From Gemmatimonadota bacterium (lineage in GTDB: Bacteria; Gemmatimonadota; Gemmatimonadetes; Gemmatimonadales; GWC2-71-9), in assembly GCA_040388535.1 (NCBI GenBank), contig JAZKBR010000002.1, forward strand, positions 582,485-646,484: a DNA stretch of 64,000 nt. Reading direction: 5' to 3'. Numbering within the stretch: position 1 is the stretch's first letter; every line of letters starts with the position of its first letter. The notes beneath the pieces were generated by a model that was not told the DNA's origin, ran no database searches, and saw nothing but the letters and a program-made list of their open reading frames with translations. Made by a program: the position numbers and the translations under genes. Shown one piece after another: positions 24,807-33,981 of this stretch.

Positions 24807-25349
24807 CTACCGGGGTCTGACGAAGGTGTTGGCGAAGAGCACCGCCGTGAGGGTCTTGCAGTCGGTGATGACCCCGCCGTGCACCATTTCAAGCACCGCC
24901 GACCAGCGCAACGGATGAACGGCGAGCACCTCGTCGGCCTCCAGCGCGTTGGCGCCCGGCGTCAGCTCGGCGGCGAGGTAGAGGTGGATGACCTCATCGG
25001 TGAAACCGGGTGTGGTCCAGATCTGCGTCAGCTTCTCGAGTCGTTCGCAACGATAGCCGGTCTCCTCGGCGAGCTCGCGATGGGCGGTCTGGTCGGGGTG
25101 CTCGTCCTTGTCGCGCCGGCCCGCAGGAATCTCCCAGAGATAGTCTCCGGTGGCATGACGGAATTGCCGGATCAGGAGCACTCGCGGATCGGGGTCTGCC
25201 GGATCATCGAGAAAGGGGAGGACCGCCGACGCGCCAGGATGCCGCAGCATCTCGAGCTCGCCCACGTTGCCGTTCGGAAACTGCACCGTGTCGATGTCGA
25301 GGGAGACCACGCGGCCGGTGTGGACTCGTACAGTGGAGAGGAGGGTCAT
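24807..25349 (-). CDS. Nudix hydrolase, ADP-ribose pyrophosphatase type
   Basis: 180-residue Nudix enzyme. The Nudix box GRRDKDEHPDQTAHRELAEE plus TGY fits GX5EX7REUXEEXGU. The domain before it contains VLLIRQFRHATGDYLWEIPAG, typical of ADP-ribose pyrophosphatases that cut ADP-ribose to AMP and ribose 5-phosphate. No signal peptide. Upstream of holA on the same strand. Exact substrate unproven. Confidence 0.9.
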   Translation of the reverse strand: MTLLSTVRVHTGRVVSLDIDTVQFPNGNVGELEMLRHPGASAVLPFLDDPADPDPRVLLIRQFRHATGDYLWEIPAGRRDKDEHPDQTAHRELAEETGYRCERLEKLTQIWTTPGFTDEVIHLYLAAELTPGANALEADEVLAVHPLRWSAVLEMVHGGVITDCKTLTAVLFANTFVRPR

Positions 25350-25359
25350 GCTGAAAGAT

Positions 25360-25434
25360 AGAGACTAGAGATGAGAGACTAGAGGATGACACGGCCCTCT
25401 CTAGTCTCTCATCTCCAGTCTCTCGTCTCTAGTA
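25360..25434. repeat. GAGACTA heptamer inverted repeat
   Basis: Left arm 25360-25384 (GAGACTAGAGATGAGAGACTAGAG) and right arm 25400-25434 (degenerate TCTCTAGTCTCTC units) form a palindrome between the Nudix gene and the M16 peptidase gene. The right arm supplies the last codons and stop of the M16 gene. Confidence 0.75.
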
Positions 25435-26868
25435 GCTCTGAACTTCTATCGGCCCCAGCTTCAGCTTCTCGATGCCCGGCCGGATCTTGGCGAGGTCGCC
25501 GACGATGACCACGGTGAGATGGCCGGTATCGATATGCGCCTTGGCCACGCGCTCGACATCCGCCGCCGTAACGCGCTGAATGGCGGCGAGCTCCTGGCTC
25601 ACCGCGGCGAGCGGCTGGTGGAAGAGCAGCGACGTCGAGAGCGCGCCGGCGATCTGGCCCGCCGTTTCGTAGTCACCGAGCGAGCCGAGGACGAGGTAGT
25701 TGCGCGCACGACTGAGCTCGACAGGTGACACAGGTTCGGCGCCCATCTTCTTGAGTTCACGGAAGAAGACGATGAGCGACGAATCGGTCACGTTGGTGCG
25801 TACCGCCGAATTGGCGAGAAACGGTCCGGTGACCGGTGCGAATGAGAATCCTGCCCCGGCGCCATAGGTATAGCCCAGCTGCTCGCGGAGAATGTCATTT
25901 AGGCGCGAGGAGAAAGAGCCCCCAAGGATGGTGGACATCACCTGGACCGCAGCGTAGTCGGGATTGCTGCGACTCATCCCCGGCGCGCCGATGAAGATCA
26001 CTGACTGCGCGGCATCGGGCTTGTCGACGAGAATGATGTGCGTGGCCGAGGACGGCGCGGCGGCAACGGTTGCGGCTGCGGGCTTGGTCAGCGACGAAGC
26101 CGGCGCCTTCCAGCCGCCCATGGCCTTGGTTGCCCAGAGTCGTGCCTCGGCGAGCGTGACGTCGCCGGAGAGGATGAGCGTCGCGCGACGTGGGTCGGCC
26201 GCACGCTGCCAGTAGTTGCGGACACCGGCCGAGTCGAGCGCGGCAGTGCTGGTGGAATCGCCGCCGATGTCACGATGGAGCGGATGGTTCGCGGGGTAGA
26301 CATTGCGGAAGAAGACCCGCTGGGCCACCTGGCCCGGAGAATCCTTGGCGCGAAGGAGCGAGGCCAGGCGCAAGTCGCGCTCGCGCTTCACGTCGGCTGC
26401 GTGAAAGGCCGGTCGCAGGAGCATATCGGCGAGCAGGGCGAACCCTTCGCTCACTGAGCGCTTCGGTACCGACAAGGTGAGGGTGGTGTTCTCCCACCCC
26501 GCGCCGGCGCCGAGACGAGCGCCGATGAAATCTGATGCCTCGGAGAACTGCAGTGCGCTGCGACTCCCGGCGCCTTCGCTGAGCATCGTCGCGGCAAAAG
26601 CGGCAATGCCTGGGGCGACACCAGTGAGGCGGGCACCACCGTCGAGAATCAGGCGCGCCTCAACCAGCGGTACTTCGGCGTTGCGTACCACCATCAGTCG
26701 CAGGCCGTTGGGGAGCACGGCTTCCTGGACGGCGGGCACGGTCAGTGTTGGCGTGGCACCGAGCGCCGGCGCGGTCGTGACCTGTGCGCCAACGCTACTG
26801 ATCGCGGTACCCAGCGTCACGGCGGTCACTACCGCGGCACGGCGGAAGCTCAAGGGAAAGTGGTTCAC
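25429..26868 (-). CDS. M16-family peptidase, catalytically inactive partner
   Basis: 479-residue secreted member of the pitrilysin (M16) family with a signal peptide. It has two M16 domains: an N-terminal domain starting LPNGLRLMVVRNAE and a C-terminal domain with GGSFSSRLNDILREQLGYTYG. The HxxEH zinc motif is missing; the corresponding segment reads AFAATMLSEGAG. In other bacteria such proteins pair with an active M16 subunit, and the neighbour encodes one. The GTG start at 26868 overlaps the active gene's stop (GTGA), implying coupled production of a heteromeric peptidase. Confidence 0.9.
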   Translation of the reverse strand: MNHFPLSFRRAAVVTAVTLGTAISSVGAQVTTAPALGATPTLTVPAVQEAVLPNGLRLMVVRNAEVPLVEARLILDGGARLTGVAPGIAAFAATMLSEGAGSRSALQFSEASDFIGARLGAGAGWENTTLTLSVPKRSVSEGFALLADMLLRPAFHAADVKRERDLRLASLLRAKDSPGQVAQRVFFRNVYPANHPLHRDIGGDSTSTAALDSAGVRNYWQRAADPRRATLILSGDVTLAEARLWATKAMGGWKAPASSLTKPAAATVAAAPSSATHIILVDKPDAAQSVIFIGAPGMSRSNPDYAAVQVMSTILGGSFSSRLNDILREQLGYTYGAGAGFSFAPVTGPFLANSAVRTNVTDSSLIVFFRELKKMGAEPVSPVELSRARNYLVLGSLGDYETAGQIAGALSTSLLFHQPLAAVSQELAAIQRVTAADVERVAKAHIDTGHLTVVIVGDLAKIRPGIEKLKLGPIEVQSY

Positions 26869-28220
26869 GGGGTGACCCTCCGCTCGGCGGCGAGCTCTTT
26901 CTTGCCCATCGGTACGACCGATACAATGGCGCGCGGCCCGAGGAGATACTTGCTCACCACGCGCCGGACGTCATCGGCCGTGACGGCACGCAATTGGTCG
27001 AGATTCTTCTGGAAGCCATCGGGTTCACCGGTCTGGTAGTAGTAGCGGTTGAGCTGGTCGGCCTTGCCCTGCACCGTCTGGATGCGGCGGATAAAGCCGG
27101 CTTCGAGCGAGTTGCGCGCCTGCTGCAATTCGCGTTCGGTGGGGCCCTTGTCGGCCAGCTTGCGGAGTTCATCGTCGACGGCGCGCTGCAGTTCGGGAAG
27201 CGCGTGACCCGGACGTGCCGTGGCGGTGACGCCGAACGTGCCGGCCAGCTTCCGGTGGTCGGGGCCGGCGCCGACATCGGATGCCGTCTGGTCAGTGTAG
27301 ACGAGTCGCTGATCGAGGCGGGAGTTCTTGGCACCGCTCAGGACATACGCCGCGACCTGCAGCGCTGCGTCATCGGATGCGCCAGCGCGCACCGACTCGA
27401 AGTTGTAGTAGAGCCGAGGCAACTGCACGCGGTCTTCGAGCACCGCAGTCGTGTCGGCCAGGAGTTGCGGCTGTACCGGATCAGGACGATCGATCGCCGG
27501 ACCACGCGGAATCGCACCGAAGTAGTGCTTGACCAGCGCGAGCACCGAGTCGCGCTTCACAGCGCCGGCCACGGTGATGACCGCGTTGTTCGGTGCGTAG
27601 TAGGTCCGGAAGAAATCCTTGACGTCTTCGAGCGACGCCGCGGAGAGGTCGGCCATCGAGCCGATCACTGGCCAGCTGTACGGGTGTGTCGACGGATACA
27701 TCAGCTTCGGCATCACGTCGGCGACGAGGCCGTAGGGCTGGTTCTCGTAGCTCTGCCGCCGCTCGTTCTTCACGATGTCGCGCTGGGCGTCGACCTTTGG
27801 GGTGTCCATCGTCGGCAGCAGAAAGCCCATCCGATCGGCATCGAGCCAGAGCATCAGCGGCAGCGCGGAGACGGGACCCGCTTCGTAGTAGTTGGTCCGG
27901 TCTTCGGTGGTCGAGCCGTTGTTGTCGGCGCCGGCCGCTTCGAGGAGGCGATCGAACTGGGGATAGGGCGCGTGTTCGGATCCCATGAACATCAGATGCT
28001 CGAACAGGTGCGCGAAGCCGGTGCGTCCCGGTTTTTCGGAGCCGGAACCGACCCAGAACCAGGTATCGACGGTAACAATCGGGGCCGAGGCGTCTTCGTG
28101 GACGATGAGCCGGAGCCCGTTCGGCAGGGTGTCGACGGTGGCAGGCACCTTGATCCCCTGGGCCGACAGCGAGGCGCTGCCGCAGAGGAGGAGGGTGCCG
28201 ACGAGGAGGCGTAAACGCAT
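26865..28220 (-). CDS. M16-family zinc peptidase, active subunit
   Basis: From ATG 28220 the protein is 451 residues with a signal peptide (LLVGTLLLCGSASLSAQ). The inverted zinc motif HLFEH is present at 71-75, followed by the downstream Glu region (NERRQSYENQPYG). The C-terminal half carries the second M16 domain with LVYTDQTASDVG. It probably degrades peptides in the periplasm together with the inactive partner encoded next. The longer reading frame upstream runs into a repeat element and lacks a signal peptide, so it was not used. Confidence 0.92.
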   Translation of the reverse strand: MRLRLLVGTLLLCGSASLSAQGIKVPATVDTLPNGLRLIVHEDASAPIVTVDTWFWVGSGSEKPGRTGFAHLFEHLMFMGSEHAPYPQFDRLLEAAGADNNGSTTEDRTNYYEAGPVSALPLMLWLDADRMGFLLPTMDTPKVDAQRDIVKNERRQSYENQPYGLVADVMPKLMYPSTHPYSWPVIGSMADLSAASLEDVKDFFRTYYAPNNAVITVAGAVKRDSVLALVKHYFGAIPRGPAIDRPDPVQPQLLADTTAVLEDRVQLPRLYYNFESVRAGASDDAALQVAAYVLSGAKNSRLDQRLVYTDQTASDVGAGPDHRKLAGTFGVTATARPGHALPELQRAVDDELRKLADKGPTERELQQARNSLEAGFIRRIQTVQGKADQLNRYYYQTGEPDGFQKNLDQLRAVTADDVRRVVSKYLLGPRAIVSVVPMGKKELAAERRVTP

Positions 28221-28400
28221 ACGAAGTCCCGGAGGCGAGAAGCGAGGGCTGTGGAGGGTGCGGACTCTACGAAAATAGCGGGGGGAGGATTCGGGTTGTC
28301 GGTCGCAGGAGTCCGGGGGCCGCATCGGTCTCGTGCCTGCGCCAGTTCGCGCCGGGGGCACGACGCCGTGGGCTCCCTCTCCGCGGCTGCCAGATGTGGG

Positions 28401-28525
28401 CGGCGTTGCATCGTGGGTCCCTCGGAGCGGCCTCATGAAGCCGCGAGCGGAGCCTACGGCGTCGCTAGCGTAATGTTCGTCGGCGTAATGCAGCCGTGGA
28501 GAGGGAGCCCACGATGCAATGCCCG
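28401..28525. repeat. Palindromic MITE-like element, copy 3 (reverse orientation)
   Basis: About 125 bp with inverted ends GGCGTTGCATCGTGGG and CCCACGATGCAATGCCCGC. It contains the same internal blocks as copy 2 but in reversed order. A partial fragment (28359-28395) with GTGGGCTCCCTCTCCGCGG abuts it. It lies upstream of the M16 pair. Confidence 0.75.
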
Positions 28526-28550
28526 CGCGACTCCGCCGTCGGGTGACACC

Positions 28551-28572
28551 GGTGCCGCGCGAGCGCGGCACC
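28551..28572. repeat. GTGCCGC-family hairpin
   Basis: Perfect palindrome GGTGCCGCGC-GA-GCGCGGCACC between the MITE-like copy and the beta-CASP gene end. Confidence 0.7.
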
Positions 28573-28605
28573 ACCGGTTTCGGCAGGGAGATCGTCGATT
28601 GCGCG

Positions 28606-29997
28606 CTAAAGCTCGACGCGTTCTCCGTGCGCCGGAATGTGCACTTCCTTGACGCCTTCCTCTTCGAGGAGTGCTTTCATCGCGACCAGCGATTCCGGCT
28701 CGCCGTGCACGCAGAACGCGCGGGTGATCGGCCCGCCCAAGTTGCGGACCCACTGCCGCAATTCGTCGCGACCGGCGTGCGCCGAATAGCCATCGATGGT
28801 GGCGACTTCGGCATTGACCGTGTGCATTTCACCCAGTAACCGCACTTCCTTGATGCCGGACTGGATCCGGGCACCCAAGGTGTACGACGCCTGGAAGCCG
28901 ACGAAGAGAATGCAGTTTTTCGGGTCGCCCATGTTGTTGGCAATGTGGTGCACGATGCGGCCGGCTTCGGCCATTCCTGATGCGGAGATGATGATGGCCG
29001 GGCCCTGCAGCTGGTTGAGGGCTTTCGACTCCTCGACGCTGCGGACAAATCGTACCAGGTGATGATCGAAGATCCGCTTGTCATTGCGGATGAACGCCTC
29101 GGTGTCGTCGAAGAGTTCGGGGTGCAACCGGAAGATGTCGGTTGCTTCGACCGCGAGCGGCGAGTCGATATAGATCGGGACCTCGGGGATGCGCTTCTCT
29201 GCGGCCAGCTCGTGCAGCGCGTAGATCAGCTCCTGGGTGCGGCCCACGGCGAACGATGGCACGATGAGTTTGCCGCCCCGCGCTGCGACGCGGTTCACCA
29301 CCTCGGCGAGATTTGCCGTCGCATCGCGCTGCGTGTCGTGATTCTTTCGAGCATAGGTGCTCTCGATGATCAGCGTATCGATGGCGCCCTTCGGACCCTC
29401 GGGATCGCGGATGATCGGCTGGCCCCAGCGCCCGATGTCGCCGGAGAAAACCAGGCGATGCGGCGTGCTGCCGCCGATCTTCACTTCGACGTTGGCACTG
29501 CCGAGGATGTGGCCGGCATCGCGGAAGGTGACGGTCAGGTCGCCGGCAGCAGAGAAAGGGCGGTTGTAGGGATGCCCCTCCATCAGCTCCTGCACCCGGA
29601 TGGCGTCCTTCTGGGTGTAGAGCGGCGCCGAGCCGGGAAGTGCCCGCCCCTTCTTCTGCAGCCACTTGAAATCGCTTTCCTGGATGTGCGCCGAGTCGGC
29701 AAGCATGATGGCGCAGAGATCGCGCGTGGCCGGTGTGGCGAAGATGCAGTTGTCGTACTGGTGCGCCCCGAAGAGGGGCAGCCGGCCGGCGTGGTCGATG
29801 TGGGCGTGCGAGAGGATGATCGCATCGAGCTGGCGCGGATCGAACGGGAGCGTCGCGTTGAGGCGATTGGATTCTTCGCGCTTGCCCTGGAAGAGGCCGC
29901 CGTCCAGCGCCACACGATGGCCGCGCCACTCGAGCAGATGACACGAACCGGTCACCTGACCTGCCGCACCCCAGAACGTGAGAGTTGGTCCGTTCAT
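28606..29997 (-). CDS. Beta-CASP metallo-beta-lactamase-fold ribonuclease (CPSF73-like)
   Basis: 463-residue cytosolic enzyme of the RNA-processing beta-CASP group. The metal-binding motif SHAHIDHAG is at 63-71, the downstream His in DAGHILGS, the bridging Asp in FSGDIGRWG, and the beta-CASP motifs include IESTYARKNH, ASGMAEAGR and the terminal YSAHAGRD. The C-terminal RNA-specificity domain is present. Such proteins are endo- or 5'-exoribonucleases. It is the last gene of the upp operon; ATG 29997 overlaps the YdcF-like gene's stop. A paralogue without catalytic residues lies two genes upstream. Confidence 0.94.
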   Translation of the reverse strand: MNGPTLTFWGAAGQVTGSCHLLEWRGHRVALDGGLFQGKREESNRLNATLPFDPRQLDAIILSHAHIDHAGRLPLFGAHQYDNCIFATPATRDLCAIMLADSAHIQESDFKWLQKKGRALPGSAPLYTQKDAIRVQELMEGHPYNRPFSAAGDLTVTFRDAGHILGSANVEVKIGGSTPHRLVFSGDIGRWGQPIIRDPEGPKGAIDTLIIESTYARKNHDTQRDATANLAEVVNRVAARGGKLIVPSFAVGRTQELIYALHELAAEKRIPEVPIYIDSPLAVEATDIFRLHPELFDDTEAFIRNDKRIFDHHLVRFVRSVEESKALNQLQGPAIIISASGMAEAGRIVHHIANNMGDPKNCILFVGFQASYTLGARIQSGIKEVRLLGEMHTVNAEVATIDGYSAHAGRDELRQWVRNLGGPITRAFCVHGEPESLVAMKALLEEEGVKEVHIPAHGERVEL

Positions 29998-30590
29998 TGG
30001 AAGATTCCCCTCAGAAGGATGACCGGCAGCTTGGCGCCTTCTGCCAGCAGATAACCGATTTCAGTGGAGAACGAGCGCGAGATCGGTGATGAGTGTGTCG
30101 GCGACGTGAACGCGGTGAGTCCGAGACGGTGTGCTTCGAGCCGCAATCGCGCGAGATGAAAGGGGTCGCTCACCAGGATCACCCGCTCCTTCCCGGCGCC
30201 GTGGAGATACTCGGCGACGGCATCCATCGACCCGGCGGTAGTGCGACCCTGGGGTTTCACTACTACGACGCCGGCGGGGATGCCGCGCGACACCAGGTAG
30301 CGCTGTCCGGCGGTCGCCTCACTCATCCGGTCGCCTTCGACGATGCCACCGGTGACGACGATGAGATCGGCGTAGCCCTCCCGGAAGAGGGAGGCGCCGT
30401 GGTCGAGTCGCGCCTTGAGTACCGGCGACGGGCGACCGTCGTACTGCGCGGCGCCGAGGATGACGATGGCATCGGCGGGGGTGCGCTGATCGAGCCGCGA
30501 GACGATCAGCACGACCAGGAATGAGAGGAGATAGAACCCGCCGATCCCGATCGCAATCGCGGCGAGCCAGCGACGCGATGCCGTGGTCAG
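29994..30590 (-). CDS. YdcF/SanA-like DUF218 membrane protein (CTG start proposed)
   Basis: DUF218/YdcF family protein. From GTG 30512 only 172 residues are obtained and no membrane anchor. Reading upstream in frame to CTG 30590 adds 26 residues that contain a clear transmembrane helix (WLAAIAIGIGGFYLLSF). This fits the usual single N-terminal anchor. CTG overlaps the TGA of the beta-CASP-like gene as CTGA, implying reinitiation. The soluble domain shows DAIVILGAAQYDG, TGGIVEGDRMSE and VILVSDPFHLAR, typical of the family. Members are thought to act on cell-envelope polymers; no substrate is known here. Confidence 0.82.
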   Translation of the reverse strand: MTTASRRWLAAIAIGIGGFYLLSFLVVLIVSRLDQRTPADAIVILGAAQYDGRPSPVLKARLDHGASLFREGYADLIVVTGGIVEGDRMSEATAGQRYLVSRGIPAGVVVVKPQGRTTAGSMDAVAEYLHGAGKERVILVSDPFHLARLRLEAHRLGLTAFTSPTHSSPISRSFSTEIGYLLAEGAKLPVILLRGIFQ

Positions 30591-31945
30591 AAGGGGAACG
30601 ACTCCCCTTCGCGGGGCACGATCACGTCGCGCACGCCCTCCTCGCGGAGGATGGTGACCATCATCGCGACCGCGAGATCATCGCCGTGGACGACGAAGGC
30701 ACGCTTGATCGGCCCGCCGAGCGCACGCACCCATTCGCGCATCTCCTCGCCGCCGGCATGGCCGGAATAGGCGGCAAGTGTTTCGACTGCGGCCTTCCGT
30801 TCGACCACTCGATCCTCGATGGTGACCCGTTCAGCGCCATCCTGGAGCAGGCGACCGACGGAGCCTTCCTCGAGGAAGGAGAGGAAGAGGAGGGTGTGGC
30901 GGACGTCTTCAAGGCAGCGACGAAAGTGATGCGCCGATCGACCCGAGTCGCCGGTCTCGCTCGGTGCCACGATGATCGCGGGGCCATCGAGGGAGTCGAG
31001 GCGAGCACGGGCCGACGCATCGCCGATGTACCGCAGCAGGGCGCTGTCGAAGGCGCCGCCTTCATCGCGATAGGTACGCTCGTCCCGGGCGATCGATTCG
31101 GGGTGCAGCCGGATCATCGTCGGGAGACAGACCGGGGTCGGCGTGTCCATCCAGATCGGAATATCGGGAATCCGGCCAGCACGCCAGAGTGCCTGCACCG
31201 CGCGGATGAATTCGTGGATCGGCCCGAGCGACGACGCGGGCACGATGACTTGCCCGCCCCGGGTCACGGCGTTGTTGATGATCGCCGCGAGCTGGGTCTG
31301 CGCCTCTTCGAACGAGGCGTGCTCTTCGTGCGCGAAGGGCGAACCGACGATGAGGGTGTCGACCTGTCCCGGCACCGATTCCGGATCGCGCAGCAGCGGC
31401 GATCCCGAACGGCCGACGCAACCCGAGTAGACGATGCGGTGCGAACCGCCTTCGCCAGTGCGGAGTTCGATCGACGCCGAGCCGAGAATGTGGCCGGCAT
31501 CCGAGAATTCGAAGACGAGATTGCGACGGAGGTGCAGCGGCCGATGATAGGGCTGCCCGACAAAGAGCTCCTGCGCCGCCACGACATCGTCCAGCGTGTA
31601 GAGTGCGTTGTCCCCCTCGGCCGCGAGGTCGAGCGCCGCCTCGGCGAGGAGGATCGCGGCCATGTCGCGACTACCTGGTGTGGCGTAGATCGGCCCGCGA
31701 TAGCCGTGACGCACCAGCTGTGGGACGCGACCGGCGTAGGCGAGTCCCGCCTGCGAGAGGAGGAGCGCGTCAACCCGCTTCGGGTCGAGTGGCAGCTCGC
31801 GATTCTTGGCGTCGGCCTGGGCGACGTTGCCCTGGAAGAAACCGGCGTCGAGGAGGACGCGGGCACCGGCGGCTTCGAGCAGCATCATCGAGCCGGTCGC
31901 GGTGGCGGCGCCGCCAAAGAAGGTCAGCGTACGAGGTGCGCTCAT
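30587..31945 (-). CDS. Beta-CASP paralogue lacking catalytic residues
   Basis: 452-residue protein plainly homologous over its full length to the active beta-CASP enzyme at 28606-29997. The metal motif HxHxDH is lost: active SHAHIDH is replaced by SQAGLAY (64-70). The bridging Asp is Cys (YSGCVGRSG) and the Glu of motif A is Gly ([12 protein letters not shown]). DAGHILGS and the terminal GHAGGEE remain. It should not hydrolyse RNA but may bind RNA or the active partner. The stop of upp overlaps its start (ATGA). Confidence in the homology is high; the role is inferred. Confidence 0.88.
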   Translation of the reverse strand: MSAPRTLTFFGGAATATGSMMLLEAAGARVLLDAGFFQGNVAQADAKNRELPLDPKRVDALLLSQAGLAYAGRVPQLVRHGYRGPIYATPGSRDMAAILLAEAALDLAAEGDNALYTLDDVVAAQELFVGQPYHRPLHLRRNLVFEFSDAGHILGSASIELRTGEGGSHRIVYSGCVGRSGSPLLRDPESVPGQVDTLIVGSPFAHEEHASFEEAQTQLAAIINNAVTRGGQVIVPASSLGPIHEFIRAVQALWRAGRIPDIPIWMDTPTPVCLPTMIRLHPESIARDERTYRDEGGAFDSALLRYIGDASARARLDSLDGPAIIVAPSETGDSGRSAHHFRRCLEDVRHTLLFLSFLEEGSVGRLLQDGAERVTIEDRVVERKAAVETLAAYSGHAGGEEMREWVRALGGPIKRAFVVHGDDLAVAMMVTILREEGVRDVIVPREGESFPF

Positions 31946-32583
31946 TTGGTCCCGAAGAGTCGGTCCCCGGCATCACCAAGCCCGGGGAGAATGTATCCGT
32001 TGGCGTTCAGGCCGCGGTCCAGCGCCGCGGCATAGATCGGCACATCGGGGTGCGCTGTAGTAAACGTGCTCACGCCTTCGGGGGCCACAACCAAACAGAG
32101 CAGGGCGATGTCGGTCGCCCCCGCCCGCTTGAGCTCCGCGACCGCCTCGACCGCCGATCCGCCCGTGGCCAGCATCGGATCGAGCACGAAGAAGCGATGG
32201 TCGGCCACAGGAGTCGGCACCTTGAAGTAATACGATACCGGCTGCAGCGTCTCGTGGTTTCGATAGAGCCCGATGTGCCCCACGCGGGCGTTCGGGATCA
32301 GCTGCACGATCCCCTCGACCATCCCGAGCCCTGCCCGGAGGATCGGCACCAGCGCCACCTTGGGTGCCACGCGCTCACCCATCGTGGTCTCGAGCGGCGT
32401 GACGACCTCGACCGGCTCGGTCCGGAGGTCCCGGGTCACTTCATAGGTCATCAGCGAAGCGATCTCGCCGACCAGTTGCTTGAAGTCCCGGGAGGAGGTG
32501 CTCGCGTCGCGAAGGAGCGCGAGCTTGTGCCGGATCAGGGGATGATCGAGGACCGTGAGGCCTCGGCGCGGAGACGAAGGCAT
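31942..32583 (-). CDS. upp: Uracil phosphoribosyltransferase
   Basis: 213-residue pyrimidine-salvage enzyme converting uracil and PRPP to UMP. It has the type I PRTase pattern: [20 protein letters not shown], the substrate region [13 protein letters not shown] and the PRPP loop [13 protein letters not shown]. The C-terminal uracil-binding [13 protein letters not shown] is typical. It heads the four-gene minus-strand operon; its stop overlaps the beta-CASP pseudoenzyme start by four bases. Confidence 0.96.
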   Translation of the reverse strand: MPSSPRRGLTVLDHPLIRHKLALLRDASTSSRDFKQLVGEIASLMTYEVTRDLRTEPVEVVTPLETTMGERVAPKVALVPILRAGLGMVEGIVQLIPNARVGHIGLYRNHETLQPVSYYFKVPTPVADHRFFVLDPMLATGGSAVEAVAELKRAGATDIALLCLVVAPEGVSTFTTAHPDVPIYAAALDRGLNANGYILPGLGDAGDRLFGTK

Positions 32584-33015
32584 AGCTGTATAAGGTCTAG
32601 CCAGCGGCGGCGGGGCGCAATGACGGAGCCATGGGGATACCGGCCCGACACCCGTAAGCGCCGAGCCTGCGCGGCGCCAGTCTCCGCTGCGCTCGAGGGC
32701 TTCGGTCAGGGGGCCGCCCTCGTCGGATCAAATTCCGCGCGTCCGCGATTCGCTCGAGTCCGCCGCCGGGCGCGCTGCCCGCGCCCGGTTCGGCGGCTCG
32801 TCTTCGCGAATCGCCCGCCGGCGCCAGAGCGCCGGCCCCGGACGCGCTCCCTATTGATCCTCCTCTGACGGCCCCCCGACCTCGCCCCTTCTCGCTTCTC
32901 CCCTCACCCCTCACCCCTCACCCATCTCCCATCTCCCATCTCCCTTCTCCCTTCCCCGGTCTGTTGTCGACACTACCGTATACTTCTCTGATCCCACGCC
33001 AACCGAGAGTCCTCC
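32584..33015. other. Intergenic region with TCTCCC heptamer tract
   Basis: Between divergent upp and the next plus-strand gene. No coding sequence supported. A reverse-complement GGGAGAA heptamer tract occupies 32883-32955. A -10-like TATACT lies at 32979-32984, ahead of the 33016 start; no convincing -35 is seen. Confidence 0.5.
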
Positions 33016-33981
33016 ATGCGCCTCTTTCTCATGTCGACCCTCCTCGTCGCCCTGGTTTCGCTCGGGGCGCAGGCCCAGACCAATCCGTTCCGGGCCAAGC
33101 TCAAGGGACTTCCCTCGTACACCGTGGAGTACAGCTACGGCGGCGACATGAGCGGAACCGGGAAGACCAGCTCGGCGGATGATCGCTTTGCGTCGTCCGA
33201 GACGAGGACGGGGAAGTTCTTCGGCAAGCAGACGACGACCTCGACCTGGTCGATGACCGACGGCGATTTCATCTGGAGTGCCGATCTCGAGAAGAAGACC
33301 GGCCTCAAGTCGGTGAATCCGTTGCCATCGATGGCGAAGGCGTATGACGATCTCGATCGCGATGGGAAGGCCCGCTTCACCTCGAACATGAAGGAGATGA
33401 TGCAGTTCGTGACTCGCGCATTTCCCGGGATGCCGTTCGATGGCGAGAAGAAGGGAACCCGTACCTATGCGGGCGAAAGCTGCGAGCTGACCGAGATGGG
33501 AAGCTTCTCCTTCTGCACGATGAAGTCGGCGCCGATCGTGCTGTACTCCGCGGGCTCCTTCATGTGCGTGAACTTCGAGCAGACTGCGACGAGCGTGCGC
33601 CGCAGCAGCGATCCGTCACTCTTCCAGGTTCCGGCGGACGTGAAGTGGACCGAGAATCTCGATCGCGCCCGCGCCGATTCGGGCGCGCGCGCCTTCATCG
33701 GGCAGTTCGCGTCGCAGGCGATGACCGACTCGATCGCCAAGGCAAAAGCCGAGATGGCGGCGAAGTCCGGCAATGCGAGCAATGGTCAGCAGGCGCAGAT
33801 GACGCCGGAGCAGCAGAAGCAGATGTGCGATGCGCTCAAGAACTTCTCGATTTCGACTGCCTTCAACAACGCAATGAAGAATGCCTTGAATCAGGCGAAG
33901 AACGACGCGATCAATGGTGCCGCGGAGGGTGCCGCGAACAAGTTGAAGCGCGGCCTCGGCGGGCTGATCAAGCGGCCATGA
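33016..33981 (+). CDS. Secreted protein of unknown function, 321 aa
   Basis: A signal peptide (MSTLLVALVSLGAQAQ) is followed by a polar domain with several aromatic-rich stretches and a cysteine cluster. The C-terminal 90 residues are helix-prone, with Gln-rich GQQAQMTPEQQKQM and a basic [10 protein letters not shown] end. I do not recognise the family. Four cysteines in the middle half (CELTEMGSFSFC, MCVNFE) suggest disulfides. Start ATG 33016 follows a -10-like box at 32979. The next gene overlaps its stop. Confidence 0.8.
   Translation: MRLFLMSTLLVALVSLGAQAQTNPFRAKLKGLPSYTVEYSYGGDMSGTGKTSSADDRFASSETRTGKFFGKQTTTSTWSMTDGDFIWSADLEKKTGLKSVNPLPSMAKAYDDLDRDGKARFTSNMKEMMQFVTRAFPGMPFDGEKKGTRTYAGESCELTEMGSFSFCTMKSAPIVLYSAGSFMCVNFEQTATSVRRSSDPSLFQVPADVKWTENLDRARADSGARAFIGQFASQAMTDSIAKAKAEMAAKSGNASNGQQAQMTPEQQKQMCDALKNFSISTAFNNAMKNALNQAKNDAINGAAEGAANKLKRGLGGLIKRP

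Noticed and set aside
28221-28574. Longer N-terminus for the active M16 peptidase
   Set aside because: The upstream extension is translated repeat-element sequence and would bury the signal peptide found at 28220.
30587-31945. Considering the second beta-CASP protein an active nuclease
   Set aside because: Its HxHxDH motif and the bridging Asp are replaced; the alignment leaves no alternative ligands.
31603-32868. Long plus-strand open frame antisense to the beta-CASP paralogue and upp
   Set aside because: It is open only because of high G+C; the protein has no family features and opposes well-supported genes.
32584-32870. Possible coding region between upp and the secreted protein
   Set aside because: Open frames exist on both strands, but none shows family similarity or a usable start with a ribosome site.
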